NCBI RefSeq assembly: GCF_007833215.1
Contig: NZ_CP042239.1
Coordinates: forward strand, 248,001-312,000
Source of the DNA: Sphingomonas suaedae
GTDB taxonomy: Bacteria; Pseudomonadota; Alphaproteobacteria; Sphingomonadales; Sphingomonadaceae
Direction of reading: 5' to 3'
DNA length: 64,000 bases
Part shown: one piece after another, positions 16,855-25,298 of the stretch
Numbering within the stretch: position 1 is the first letter of the stretch
Layout of the letters: the number at the start of each line of letters is the position of its first letter
Position numbers and translations under genes: made by a program
Notes under the pieces: model-generated
The model's database searches: none
Told to the model about the DNA's origin: nothing
The model's input: the letters and a program-made list of their open reading frames with translations, nothing else

Positions 16855-17664
16855 TCAGCCGACGAAGGCGCGCTCGATGACATAGTGGCCGGGCTTGCTG
16901 TTCGACCCTTCCGCGAAGCCCAGGCCGTCGAGCATCGCGGAGAGGTCCTTTATCATCTCCATGCTGCCGCACAGCATGATCCGGTCGGTTTCGGGGTCGA
17001 GATGCTTTGGCCCGAGCATCTGGGGGCCGAACAGCGCGCCGTTTTCGATCAGCGTGCCGATGCGCTGGTTGGTCGGAAACGGCTCGCGGGTGACGGTGGG
17101 GAGATAGCTGAACTGGAGCAGCGCCTGATCCTGGACCAGCGGGTCGCCCGCCAGCTGCGCCTCCAGCTCGTCGCGAAAGGCGAGGTCGCTGACGCGGCGG
17201 ACCGAGTGGACGAGCAGGATCTGGTTGAACAGCTCATAGACATCGGGATCGCGCGCCAGGCTGAGGAAGGGCGCGAGCCCGGTGCCAGTGGAGAGGAAGA
17301 ACAGGCGCTTGCCTGGCAGCAGCGCGTCGGTGACGAGCGTGCCGGTCGGCTTGCGGCCGAGGAACAGCTGGTCGCCGGGCTGGATCGACTGGAGCTTCGA
17401 CGTCAGCGGGCCGTCGGGCACCTTGATCGAGAGGAATTCGAGCTCCTCCGCCCAGGCGGGACTGGCGATCGAATAGGCGCGGAGCAGCGGACGCCCTTCC
17501 CCGGGAAGGCCGAGCATCACGAATTCGCCCGAGCGGAAGCGGAAGCTCTGCGGGCGGGTGATGGTGAAGCTGAACAGATGTTCGTTCCAGTGGCGCACGC
17601 TGGTGACGGTTTCGACGGTCAGCGCGGCGGACGGGGCGAGTGGGATTGCGTTACGGTCGCTCAT
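16855..17664 (-). CDS. fpr: Ferredoxin-NADP(+) reductase
   Basis: 269 aa, bacterial subclass I length. The FAD-binding motif RAYSIASP (~residues 62-69) and the NADP-binding FLSTGTGLAPFLSLARD (~122-138) are present, with LCGSMEM near residue 230. It exchanges electrons between NADPH and ferredoxin/flavodoxin. The gene upstream overlaps it by 14 bp, so the two are co-translated; a Fur-like box precedes that gene. Confidence 0.93.
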   Translation of the reverse strand: MSDRNAIPLAPSAALTVETVTSVRHWNEHLFSFTITRPQSFRFRSGEFVMLGLPGEGRPLLRAYSIASPAWAEELEFLSIKVPDGPLTSKLQSIQPGDQLFLGRKPTGTLVTDALLPGKRLFFLSTGTGLAPFLSLARDPDVYELFNQILLVHSVRRVSDLAFRDELEAQLAGDPLVQDQALLQFSYLPTVTREPFPTNQRIGTLIENGALFGPQMLGPKHLDPETDRIMLCGSMEMIKDLSAMLDGLGFAEGSNSKPGHYVIERAFVG

Positions 17665-18103
17665 GGCGGACTCCGGTACAGGCGGGGGCGATCGGGCGTA
17701 ACCCCCCGAGCGCCAAGGCGGTGGCAGCTTTATCTATCGCGATGGCGAGCGGAGCTACGCCGCCCTGCGTGACGAGCAGCGCAAGGGTGGCGCGGATCTG
17801 GGGATCGGGACGGATGCCGCTGGTGGCGAGCAGGTCGAGCAACAACGCCTCATGCTCGCCAACCTGGGGGTGGCAGGCGGGGCGGAAGACGAGGCTTTCC
17901 TGTGCCTCGCAATTGAGCACGGCCATCGCCATCGAGAGGTGCGGAAGCGCCGATTCGACGCCGTGGCGGGCGAAGCCGGGGGCGAGCGCGCGACACGGGC
18001 ATTGCCGCCGCTGAATCGCCGCGACCCAGCTGCGGATCGCCCAGACGGCAAAGCGCGCGCCGGGGCCAAGGGCGGTGAGGTTGCGGTCGAGATAGGCGTA
18101 CAA
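17651..18103 (-). CDS. Conserved hypothetical protein co-translated with fpr
   Basis: About 150 aa with a TTG start at 18103 preceded by AAGGGAG at 7 nt. The protein begins with YAYLDRNLTALGPGARFAVWAIRSW and has a CPCR motif near residue 38, then LPHLSMAMAVLNCEAQE. It resembles small sphingomonad proteins of unknown function. The stop lies inside the first codons of fpr. A Fur-like palindrome at 18143-18161 suggests iron control. The same strand is open for much longer upstream, but that stretch is antisense to the serine hydrolase gene. Confidence 0.65.
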   Translation of the reverse strand: MYAYLDRNLTALGPGARFAVWAIRSWVAAIQRRQCPCRALAPGFARHGVESALPHLSMAMAVLNCEAQESLVFRPACHPQVGEHEALLLDLLATSGIRPDPQIRATLALLVTQGGVAPLAIAIDKAATALALGGLRPIAPACTGVRHERP

Positions 18104-18142
18104 ATGGCAGCTCCCTTCGCCGCGCCTGATGGCAGGTGAGAT

Positions 18143-18161
18143 ATTGCGAGTCAATCGCAAT
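18143..18161 (-). promoter_or_regulatory. Fur-like palindrome ATTGCGA-N5-TCGCAAT
   Basis: Perfect 7-bp arms (18143-18149, 18155-18161) separated by GTCAA, lying 40 bp before the TTG of the hypothetical-fpr operon and 38 bp before a small membrane-protein gene on the other strand. Alphaproteobacterial Fur sites often have the form GCGA-N-TCGC. This fits a ferredoxin reductase operon responding to iron. Confidence 0.45.
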
Positions 18162-18199
18162 AAAGCTGTGCAGGCTCGACGGCGCGGACGGGGGCGTGC

Positions 18200-18403
18200 A
18201 TGGAAGGGACCATGCGACCCGAACTTTCGACCGGTGCCTCGACCGTCCTTTCGTTGCTTATGCTTGCGGCCGGGGGATTGGCCTGGGGCGGGGTGACGAT
18301 GATCCGCCGGGATGATCACAAGGGCGGCGACCGGACCAAGGGTGTGCTGATGATCGTCTGCGCGATCGTGCTGGTGGGGAATGTGCTGATCTGGACGGTC
18401 TGA
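18200..18403 (+). CDS. Small membrane protein
   Basis: 67 aa (63 if started at ATG 18212, which has GAAGGGA directly before it). There are two hydrophobic segments, about residues 15-33 and 47-66, separated by a charged loop RRDDHKGGDRTKG. No known domain. It diverges from the hypothetical-fpr operon, sharing the region with the Fur-like box. Confidence 0.6.
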   Translation: MEGTMRPELSTGASTVLSLLMLAAGGLAWGGVTMIRRDDHKGGDRTKGVLMIVCAIVLVGNVLIWTV

Positions 18404-18628
18404 GTGGGCTGGCTCTCGCCTGAGCCCCTCGCCGTGACCCGGCCGCATGAGGTGGACTGGGTTGCCTCTGCCTGGGCAGGGGCGTCGCGTTATCGCCCCC
18501 TCAATTGCCGGATGCCGGTTGCTAATCCGGCGTTCAGGGTGACGGCGGATATGCTGTGGACCGCCACGGTCCGGTCCAGCAGCGGCTGCTGAATCGACCA
18601 GGCCCGAATCCTCAGGGAAAGGCCGTCC
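18404..18628. other. 225-bp region without a supported gene
   Basis: Between the small membrane protein and the serine hydrolase. An open frame on the plus strand (18404-18592) has no protein-like features. No promoter or palindrome stands out. Confidence 0.4.
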
Positions 18629-20014
18629 ATGAAATTTCGATTGCTGCTTCCCGCCATCGGGATGCTGTTGTTGCCGCTGCAGGTCGCCAAAGCCGATCCG
18701 ATCGACCGAATCGTCGAGCGCCAGATGCGGCAGAGCAGCATTCCGGGAAGTGCTGTCGCGGTGGTCGAGGACGGAAAAGTGGTGAAGCTGCGCGGCTATG
18801 GCACCGCAGCGGTCGAGTGGAACGCGCGCGTGACGCCCGAAACGCCCTTCCAACTGGCGTCGGGAACCAAGATATTCACGGGCGTCCTGCTGATGCGGCT
18901 GGTCGAGCGCGGTGAGGTTCGCCTCGACGACAGCATCAGCCGATTCTTCGATGGGGCGCCGCCGACATGGCAGTCGATCACGGTGCGGCATCTGATTCAC
19001 TACACCTCCGGACTTCCGTTCATTCCCGGCGCAGCCGGAGGAAAGACCGGCGCAGAGGTGATCGCCGAAGCGATGAAGGCCCCGCTCGCCTATCCGACCG
19101 GGTCGGACTCGCAATATATTCTGACCAACATGATCGTGTTGAAGGCGATCCTCGAAAAAGCGACGGGCACCTCCTATGAAGCGCTTCTGGATCGCGAGAT
19201 CGTGAAGCCGCTTGGATTGAAATCCACCCGTTACAATCAGATGGTGGATCAGCCTGGTAATATGCGCGTGTCCGAACCGGTACCGGGCCGGGCGGTGGTC
19301 TATAGCCGGGACGGGCAGAGGCTGATCGTGCGCGAAGCGGCGTATAATCCGGCGAGCTATGCCGCGGGCGGTCTTTTCAGCTCCGTTGCCGATCTGGCAC
19401 GGCTGTTCGTCGCAATCGACAGCGGCACCTTTCTGTCGAAGGAAAGCGTCGCCGCACTCATCACGCCAGCGGTGCTGAGCAGCGGAAGGCCCGGCGGCTG
19501 GGCCGTGGGGTGGACGGTGCGCAGCTATCGGGGAAACACGCTGGTCGGTCACAGCGGCGGCCCCGCCCTGTCGGACGTGGTGCGCCTTCCGGACCGGAAG
19601 CTGACCGTCATTGTCCTGACCAACACGCATTATTTCTATCCGCTGCTCGCCGAAGCGATTCTCGACACCTATCTGCCTGCCCGGCCACCGCGCGTGACGC
19701 TGGCCGATCCGGCGCCCGACCTCACCGCGAAGTTGATGGCGGCGCTGTCGTCGGCCGAGAAGGGAAAGCTGGATACGGCCAGCTTCGCCGAAAAGGCGCG
19801 CGGCCAGGCGGCAAGCTATTGGGACGGATTTGGCCAGGGATATCTGGCAGCAATGGGCATGGCGCACGATGCGCGGCTGGTGCGGGAGGAGAAACGGGGC
19901 GTGATGCTGATCCGTACCTACGCTGTCCGCTTTTCCGAACGGGAGGGCTTTTTGGAGATGAGCATCAACCCCGCGGGCGAGATTGCAGGATTGTACCCGG
20001 TGAGCGAGCGGTGA
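18629..20014 (+). CDS. Serine hydrolase of the beta-lactamase/class C family
   Basis: 461 aa with an N-terminal Sec signal (LLLPAIGMLLLPLQVAKA). The acyl-enzyme motif S-x-x-K is S78-G-T-K81, and a later HSGG motif (VGHSGGPALSD) replaces the KTG box, as in penicillin-binding-protein-like esterases and D-aminopeptidases. A C-terminal region after about residue 350 is outside the hydrolase fold. Probably periplasmic; the substrate is unknown. AGGGAAAGG precedes the ATG. Confidence 0.87.
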   Translation: MKFRLLLPAIGMLLLPLQVAKADPIDRIVERQMRQSSIPGSAVAVVEDGKVVKLRGYGTAAVEWNARVTPETPFQLASGTKIFTGVLLMRLVERGEVRLDDSISRFFDGAPPTWQSITVRHLIHYTSGLPFIPGAAGGKTGAEVIAEAMKAPLAYPTGSDSQYILTNMIVLKAILEKATGTSYEALLDREIVKPLGLKSTRYNQMVDQPGNMRVSEPVPGRAVVYSRDGQRLIVREAAYNPASYAAGGLFSSVADLARLFVAIDSGTFLSKESVAALITPAVLSSGRPGGWAVGWTVRSYRGNTLVGHSGGPALSDVVRLPDRKLTVIVLTNTHYFYPLLAEAILDTYLPARPPRVTLADPAPDLTAKLMAALSSAEKGKLDTASFAEKARGQAASYWDGFGQGYLAAMGMAHDARLVREEKRGVMLIRTYAVRFSEREGFLEMSINPAGEIAGLYPVSER

Positions 20015-20038
20015 GCCGCTGTGCGGACCGTGATGCGG

Positions 20039-20608
20039 TTATTCAATCGGCGACTGCTGGGTGATACGCAGTGCCCAGCGGTCGTAGCCCAGTGACTCGA
20101 TGCGCTGGAACAGCATCTGGAGATGGTCGGCCGCGGGGTGCGGGTCGCGGCTCAGCAGCCAGAGATAGCGACCGCTCGGTTCGCCGACGATCGACCAGTC
20201 ATAGTTCTCGCCATGGTCGAGGACCCAATAGTCGCCGGTATAGAGCGGGCCGAAAAAGGAGACTTTGAGCTTGGCGCCGGTTTGCGTGTCAGCGACGATG
20301 GCATGACCTTCGGCGACGTCGCGCTCGGTCTCGCCCGCGCACAGGCCGCTGTTGACGATGCTGACCTTGCCCCCTGGGTCCAGCGTGTATTCGGCGGTCA
20401 CCGCGTCCATATTCTTCTGGAAGCGGTTTTCGTGCCGGGCCAGCTCGTACCAGAGGCCGGTATAGCGGGCGAGATCGACGGGCCTGGCGGGCTGCGGCAC
20501 CTTTGGGTTGATGACCGGTGGGCGGGTGGCGCGCGAATAGAGGAACAGGCCGCCGATTGCGGCGGCGGCGACTCCGGTGGCGATCTTGATCGCGGTGGAT
20601 TGCTTCAT
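20039..20608 (-). CDS. Lipocalin family protein (Blc-like)
   Basis: 189 aa. An N-terminal hydrophobic segment (residues 7-25, no lipobox Cys) anchors or exports it. The lipocalin motif LARYTGLWYELARHENRFQ and the Blc-type YTLDPGGKVSIVNSG follow, then GDYWVLDHGENYDWSIVGEP and the C-terminal LGYD. Bacterial Blc proteins bind lysophospholipids at the outer membrane under envelope stress. Convergent with the serine hydrolase. Confidence 0.92.
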   Translation of the reverse strand: MKQSTAIKIATGVAAAAIGGLFLYSRATRPPVINPKVPQPARPVDLARYTGLWYELARHENRFQKNMDAVTAEYTLDPGGKVSIVNSGLCAGETERDVAEGHAIVADTQTGAKLKVSFFGPLYTGDYWVLDHGENYDWSIVGEPSGRYLWLLSRDPHPAADHLQMLFQRIESLGYDRWALRITQQSPIE

Positions 20609-20647
20609 GGGGCGATTATGCTGCGCGGCGGGCGGAAAGCATAGAAC

Positions 20648-20830
20648 AAATCCTCCCCGGAACGGGGAGGGGGACCGCGCCCGAAGGGCGTGGGGGAGGG
20701 GGCTTGAGGCGCCGGAATCGCTTGCCGCAGGCCCCCCCCGTCAGCGCTGCTCCTTTGGAGCAGTTTATCCTGAGCGTCGCCGCAGGCGGCGTCGAAGGGC
20801 GCTGCCACCTCCCCGTGCCGGGGAGGATTT
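20648..20830. repeat. REPIN/MITE-like element, 183 bp
   Basis: The ends are 12-bp inverted copies: AAATCCTCCCCG at 20648-20659 and CGGGGAGGATTT at 20819-20830. Each end is itself a hairpin (CCTCCCCG-gaa-CGGGGAGG and CCTCCCCG-tgc-CGGGGAGG). No gene is inside. It lies in the gap between lipocalin and alpha/beta-hydrolase genes. Related GC-rich hairpins recur in the window. Confidence 0.6.
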
Positions 20831-20837
20831 TTCAGCG

Positions 20838-21494
20838 TCACCGGATCGGCGAATTGGGGTCGAGGCGCATGTCGAGATATTTGTCCACACTGCCCATCAG
20901 CTGATCCATTTCATGCTCGAAGAAATGGTTCGCCTGGGGAATCGTGTCGTGGTGGATGGTGATGTGCTTTTGCGTGCGCAGCTTGTCGACCAGCTTCTGC
21001 ACCGCGCCCGGCGTGACCACCTCGTCATTTTCGCCCTGGATGATGATGCCGCTGGACGGGCAGGGGGCGAGAAAAGTGAAATCGAACATGTTCGCGGGCG
21101 GCGCGATCGAGATGAAGCCGCGGATTTCCGGGCGGCGCATCAGCAGCTGCATCCCGATCCACGCGCCAAAGCCGAAGCCGGCGACCCAGGTGGTGGAGGC
21201 TTCGGGGTGGAAGCTCTGCACCCAATCGAGTGCCGACGCGGCGTCGCTCAGCTCGCCGATGCCGTTGTCGAACGTGCCCTGGCTCTTGCCGACGCCGCGG
21301 AAATTGAAGCGCAACGTTGCGAAACCGCGCCGCTGGAAGGTCTTGTACAGCTCCTGCACGATGCGGTTGTTCATCGTGCCGCCGGCATTGGGATGCGGGT
21401 GCAGGATCATCGCCACCGGTGCGCGGGGACGGGGGGCGGGGGCGAAACGCCCTTCGAGACGGCCTTCGGGACCGGGGATGATGACTTCGGGCAA
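20838..21494 (-). CDS. Alpha/beta hydrolase
   Basis: 218 aa from a TTG at 21494. LHPHPNAGGTMNNRIV, the GVGKSQG turn, and the nucleophile elbow GFGFGAWIG, where Gly stands in place of the usual Ser, are visible, as is a late Asp/His pair (GENDEVVTP; ANHFFEHEM). This group is widespread next to ISC genes in alphaproteobacteria, and its members lack a clear catalytic Ser. Divergent from the cysteine desulfurase gene 65 bp away. Function unknown. Confidence 0.8.
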   Translation of the reverse strand: MPEVIIPGPEGRLEGRFAPAPRPRAPVAMILHPHPNAGGTMNNRIVQELYKTFQRRGFATLRFNFRGVGKSQGTFDNGIGELSDAASALDWVQSFHPEASTTWVAGFGFGAWIGMQLLMRRPEIRGFISIAPPANMFDFTFLAPCPSSGIIIQGENDEVVTPGAVQKLVDKLRTQKHITIHHDTIPQANHFFEHEMDQLMGSVDKYLDMRLDPNSPIR

Positions 21495-21559
21495 AGCTGG
21501 ACCTGCTCTTTGGTTGTGGGCGCGGTAGCGCGGAAACGGGTGCAGGCTATATAGTCGCC

Positions 21560-22678
21560 GTGTCCGCACAAGCAATTGGAACGAATCTCCTGACCCAGCG
21601 CATCTATCTCGACCACGCCGCAACTTCGCCGATGCTGCCCCAGGCGCGCGAGGCGATGATCGAGGGGATGCTGCGCTGGGCCAACCCGTCCTCGCCCCAT
21701 GCCGAGGGACGCGCGGCGCGCGCGGCGCTGGAGGATGCGCGGACGCGGATCAAGGCGACCCTGGGGTGGCAGGGGCATGTCATCTTCACCGGTGGGGCGA
21801 GCGAGGCGCTGGGCATCGCGATGCGGCTGGCCAAAGGCGGGCGGCGCTGGCGGTCGAGCGTCGAGCATGACGCGGTGCTGCGTGCGGCGCCGGACGCGGG
21901 CGTGCTCCCGGTGAATGGTGAGTGGGACGTCGATTTCGACGCGGTGCGCGATGCGCTGGCGGTTGGCGACCGGCCGGTGATCGCGATCCAGTGGGTCAAT
22001 CCCGAGACGGGCAAGGTCCAGCCGATCGAGCGCTACGCCCCCATGATCGCCGAGGGCGGCGGGGTGATGGTGACCGATGCGTCGCAGCTCTGGGGCCTCA
22101 ATCGCTTTCCGCGCGAGGGCGACCTGATCGTGCTGTCGGCGCATAAATTGGGCGGGCCGATCGGGGTGGGCGCGCTGCTGGTCGGCGATCTCGCGCTGCT
22201 GGAGGCTTCGGGCGGGCAGGAGTTCGGCTATCGCGGCGGGACCGAGAATTTGCCGGCCGTGCTGGGCTTTGCCGCGGCGGTGGAGGCATGGGGCGCGCGG
22301 CGAACCGCGATGCCCGATGCGGAACGGCATCACGAGATGATGGATTTGCATCGCACGCTCAAATCCTATGGGGCGCATCAGTTGATGGGATATGGCGAGT
22401 ATGTCGGCAATATTCGCGCGCTGGCGATGCCGGGGCTGAGCGCCGCGGCGCAACTGGTGCGATTCGACCTCAAGGGGTTTGCGGTCTCGGCGGGGAGCGC
22501 CTGCGCATCGGGGACGCTGAAGCCGAGCCGGGTGTTGCAGGCGTTCGGGGTCGATCCGGATGTGGCGCGCCGAACGATCCGGGTGAGCATGGGGTGGAGC
22601 ACCACCGCCGAGGAAATCCGCGCCTTTACCGATATGTGGATCGATATCGCCGCAGATGCCGGAGCGCGGGCGGCATGA
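21560..22678 (+). CDS. Cysteine desulfurase family protein (first copy)
   Basis: 372 aa, fold-type I PLP enzyme. YLDHAATSPML at the N-terminus, PLP lysine in LSAHKLGGP (~residue 195) and the GSACASGT loop carrying the sulfur-relay Cys (~residue 314). It mobilises sulfur from cysteine for Fe-S clusters. The start is GTG at 21560. The stop overlaps the ATG of a second, different desulfurase. The sequence is more divergent than the second copy, and one may have a specialised role. Confidence 0.9.
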   Translation: MSAQAIGTNLLTQRIYLDHAATSPMLPQAREAMIEGMLRWANPSSPHAEGRAARAALEDARTRIKATLGWQGHVIFTGGASEALGIAMRLAKGGRRWRSSVEHDAVLRAAPDAGVLPVNGEWDVDFDAVRDALAVGDRPVIAIQWVNPETGKVQPIERYAPMIAEGGGVMVTDASQLWGLNRFPREGDLIVLSAHKLGGPIGVGALLVGDLALLEASGGQEFGYRGGTENLPAVLGFAAAVEAWGARRTAMPDAERHHEMMDLHRTLKSYGAHQLMGYGEYVGNIRALAMPGLSAAAQLVRFDLKGFAVSAGSACASGTLKPSRVLQAFGVDPDVARRTIRVSMGWSTTAEEIRAFTDMWIDIAADAGARAA

Positions 22679-23769
22679 CCTATCTCGACTATCAGGCGAC
22701 GACCCCGCTGGCGCCCGAGGCGCTGGCCGCGATGGCGCCGTGGATGACCGAGAATTTCGCCAATCCGCACTCGGCGCACGCGGCGGGGCGCAAGGCGAAG
22801 GCGGCCGTCGAGGTGGCGCGTGAGGCGGTGGCGGGGCTGATGCCGCGCGGGGGGATGGTGAGCTTTACCAGCGGGGCGACCGAGGCGCTGAACTGGGCGA
22901 TCAAGGGAACGACCGGGCCGATCGTGACGATCGCGACCGAACATGCCGCGGTGCTGGATACGGTGGCGGCGGAGGCGCGGCGGGGGCGCGACGTGACGGT
23001 GCTGCCGGTCGGGCCGGAGGGGCTGATCGACCTCAATGCCGCGCGCGCGGCGATCCGGCCGGGCACCGGGCTGGTCGCGGCGATGCTGGTCAATAACGAG
23101 ATCGGGGTGATCCAGCCGGTCGAAGCGATTGCCGAGCTGGCGAAGGCGGCAGGCGCGCTGATGCTGTGCGATGCGGTGCAGGGGTTCGGGCGCGAGATCG
23201 TGCCCGACGCGTGCGATCTGGTCGCGGTGTCGGCGCACAAGATCCATGGACCCAAGGGGATCGGCGCGCTGTGGGTGCGCGATGGGGTGGAACTGGAGCC
23301 GTTGCTGCACGGCGGCGGGCAGGAGCCGGGCGGGCGATCGGGGACGATGGCGCCGGCGCTGTGCGCCGGATTCGGCGCGGCGGCGGCGCTCGCCAAGCAG
23401 CGGTTCGGGGCGGATCGCGCCCATGCCGCTCAGCTGTTTCGCGCGGCGCATCGCGCGCTGGGCAGCGCGGGGTGGCAGCTCAACGGGTCGCTGGACGAGC
23501 GTTATCACGGCAATCTCAACATGCGGCGCGATGGGCTGGACGTCGCACGGCTGATGTCGGATCTTCGCGATATCGCTTTTTCGGCCGGTTCGGCCTGTGC
23601 GAGCGGGTCGGGGCGGCCGAGCCATGTGCTCAAGGCGCTGGGGCTGAGCGATGCGGAGGCGCGGTCGAGCATCCGGCTGGGATTCGGGCGTTATACCACC
23701 GAGGAGGAATTGTTGGCGGCAATCGAACGGATCGACGAAGCGGCGCGCGCCCAGGCGGTGATCGCGTGA
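22675..23769 (+). CDS. Cysteine desulfurase (second copy)
   Basis: 364 aa. MTYLDYQATTPLAPEA and NPHSAHAAGRKA resemble IscS/NifS. The PLP lysine is in VSAHKIHGPKGIGAL; the active-site Cys lies in SAGSACASGSG. The ATG overlaps the stop of the first copy and the stop overlaps the ferredoxin GTG, so the three are translationally coupled. It supplies sulfur to an Fe-S assembly machinery encoded elsewhere, since no scaffold (iscU or suf genes) is in this cluster. Confidence 0.94.
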   Translation: MTYLDYQATTPLAPEALAAMAPWMTENFANPHSAHAAGRKAKAAVEVAREAVAGLMPRGGMVSFTSGATEALNWAIKGTTGPIVTIATEHAAVLDTVAAEARRGRDVTVLPVGPEGLIDLNAARAAIRPGTGLVAAMLVNNEIGVIQPVEAIAELAKAAGALMLCDAVQGFGREIVPDACDLVAVSAHKIHGPKGIGALWVRDGVELEPLLHGGGQEPGGRSGTMAPALCAGFGAAAALAKQRFGADRAHAAQLFRAAHRALGSAGWQLNGSLDERYHGNLNMRRDGLDVARLMSDLRDIAFSAGSACASGSGRPSHVLKALGLSDAEARSSIRLGFGRYTTEEELLAAIERIDEAARAQAVIA

Positions 23770-24101
23770 TCCGGGTGCGCTTCCTGACGCCCGAGGGGGA
23801 TGTCGCAGTGGAGACCGAGGCGACGGAGGGCGACCGGCTGCTGGAACTGGGGCAGGCGAAGGGGATGCCGCTGGAGGGGACGTGCGAGGGGCAGATGGCC
23901 TGTTCCACCTGTCACGTCATTGTTGCGCCCGAGGATTTCGACCGGTTGCCGCGCCCGAGCGAGGAGGAAGAGGATATGCTCGACCTCGCCATCGGCGCGA
24001 CGCGCACCAGCCGGCTGTCATGCCAGATCGTGCTGACCCCCGAGCTGGACGGGCTGACCGTCAGCCTGCCCCCCGAACATCGCAACATGCAGGGACGATG
24101 A
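23766..24101 (+). CDS. fdx: 2Fe-2S ferredoxin, ISC/adrenodoxin type
   Basis: 111 aa. Cluster ligands are C-x5-C-x2-C (GTCEGQMACSTCHV) and a distant Cys in SRLSCQIVL, the vertebrate-type ferredoxin pattern. It delivers electrons for Fe-S assembly. The GTG start overlaps the second desulfurase stop, and its own stop overlaps the beta-lactamase ATG. Confidence 0.94.
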   Translation: MIRVRFLTPEGDVAVETEATEGDRLLELGQAKGMPLEGTCEGQMACSTCHVIVAPEDFDRLPRPSEEEEDMLDLAIGATRTSRLSCQIVLTPELDGLTVSLPPEHRNMQGR

Positions 24102-24955
24102 ACATGACGACTCGCCGCACCTTGATCGCGGGCGCCGCTGCGCTCGCCGCCACGCCCGCCTTTGCGCAGGGCAAGGGACCGTTCGACCGCATCCGCGCCG
24201 AGACCGGTGGGCGGCTGGGGGTGGCGGTGTATGACACTGGCACCGGGCGGCGCTATTTCGACGGGGCGGAGGCGCGTTTTGCGATGTGCTCGACCTTCAA
24301 AGTGCCGCTGGTTGCGGCGGTACTGGCGCGGGTGGACCGGGGCGAACTCGATCTTGCGCGCGAGATCCGGTTCAGTGCGGCGGACCTGTTGAGCTACGCG
24401 CCGGTGGTGAAGGAGAACCTTGCCAAGGGGGCGCTGTCGATCGAGGCGCTGTGCGAAGCCGCCGTGGTGATGAGCGACAACAGCGCCGCGAACCTGTTGT
24501 TCGGCCAGATCGCCGGGCCGCGCGGGCTGACCAAATTCATCCGCGAGGCGGGCGACACGATCACCCGGTCCGATCGCGACGAGCCCGAACTCAACAATGT
24601 GCGCGACGGCGAGGTGCGCGACACCACGACACCCGAGGCGATGCTGTGGCTGATGAACCGGTTGCTGCTGGGCGATATATTGTCGGCGGCGTCGCGCGCG
24701 AAGCTGATCGGCTGGATGGAGGCATCGCCGACGGGCAAGGACCGGCTGCGTGCGGGGCTGCCCAGGAGCTGGCGGGTGGGCGACAAGACCGGGACGAGCG
24801 GCGAGGGCTATTTCAACGACATCGCCATCGCGACGCCGCCGGGCCGCAAGCCGGTCCTGATCACCTGTTATCTCGACGCGCCGGGGCTGGACGCGGCGAA
24901 GGCGAATGCGGCGCATGCGAGGGTAGGAGAACTGGTGGGGGCGTTGTTCGGGTGA
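24098..24955 (+). CDS. bla: Class A beta-lactamase
   Basis: 285 aa with a Tat-type signal (TTRRTLIAGAAALAATPAFAQ). All four class A boxes are present: S65-T-F-K68, S126-D-N128, E162-P-E-L-N and K230-T-G. A Cys directly precedes the catalytic Ser, as in class A carbapenemases, but the partner position after KTGT is Ser rather than Cys, so that disulfide cannot form. The ATG overlaps the ferredoxin stop, so expression is tied to the ISC genes. It is chromosomal and unaccompanied by an ampR-like regulator. The spectrum cannot be predicted. Confidence 0.93.
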   Translation: MNMTTRRTLIAGAAALAATPAFAQGKGPFDRIRAETGGRLGVAVYDTGTGRRYFDGAEARFAMCSTFKVPLVAAVLARVDRGELDLAREIRFSAADLLSYAPVVKENLAKGALSIEALCEAAVVMSDNSAANLLFGQIAGPRGLTKFIREAGDTITRSDRDEPELNNVRDGEVRDTTTPEAMLWLMNRLLLGDILSAASRAKLIGWMEASPTGKDRLRAGLPRSWRVGDKTGTSGEGYFNDIAIATPPGRKPVLITCYLDAPGLDAAKANAAHARVGELVGALFG

Positions 24956-25026
24956 ATTGACCCGATTCGGGTGAGGATAGGGCCCATCTGGTCGACAAGC
25001 AGATCGGCAGAACTGACATTTCGGTC

Positions 25027-25296
25027 ATGACGACGCTGACAGTCTCCCTCCCCGACGATCTGCGCGAGGTGATCGAGGCGCGGGTCAAGGCGGGTATCTA
25101 CAAGGATGTCGATAGTTATGTGCGTGGTCTGATCCGCGCGGATTTGACCGGCGACGATTGGCTGACGCCCGAGGTTGTCGCGGCGATCGAAGTAGGCGAG
25201 GCCAGCGGCTATGTCGCGTTCGATTACGAAGCGTTCAAGAAGGAAATGCGCGAGACGCATCTGAACGAGACGAGGTCGCAATTTCGCTCAGACTGA
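25027..25296 (+). CDS. parD: ParD-type antitoxin
   Basis: 89 aa. MTTLTVSLPDDLREVIEARVKAG and YKDVDSYVRGLIRADL match ParD/CopG; the tail is the toxin-binding part. A weak dyad TGAC-N6-GTCA (25015-25028) touches the start codon. The toxin frame begins almost at once. It is the second ParDE of the window, placed between the beta-lactamase and the SRP RNA gene. Confidence 0.9.
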   Translation: MTTLTVSLPDDLREVIEARVKAGIYKDVDSYVRGLIRADLTGDDWLTPEVVAAIEVGEASGYVAFDYEAFKKEMRETHLNETRSQFRSD

Positions 25297-25298
25297 TC

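Noticed and set aside
17651..19867. A 738-codon open frame on the minus strand
   Set aside because: Most of it is antisense to the serine hydrolase gene. Only the last 150 codons, from a TTG with a good ribosome site, look like protein.
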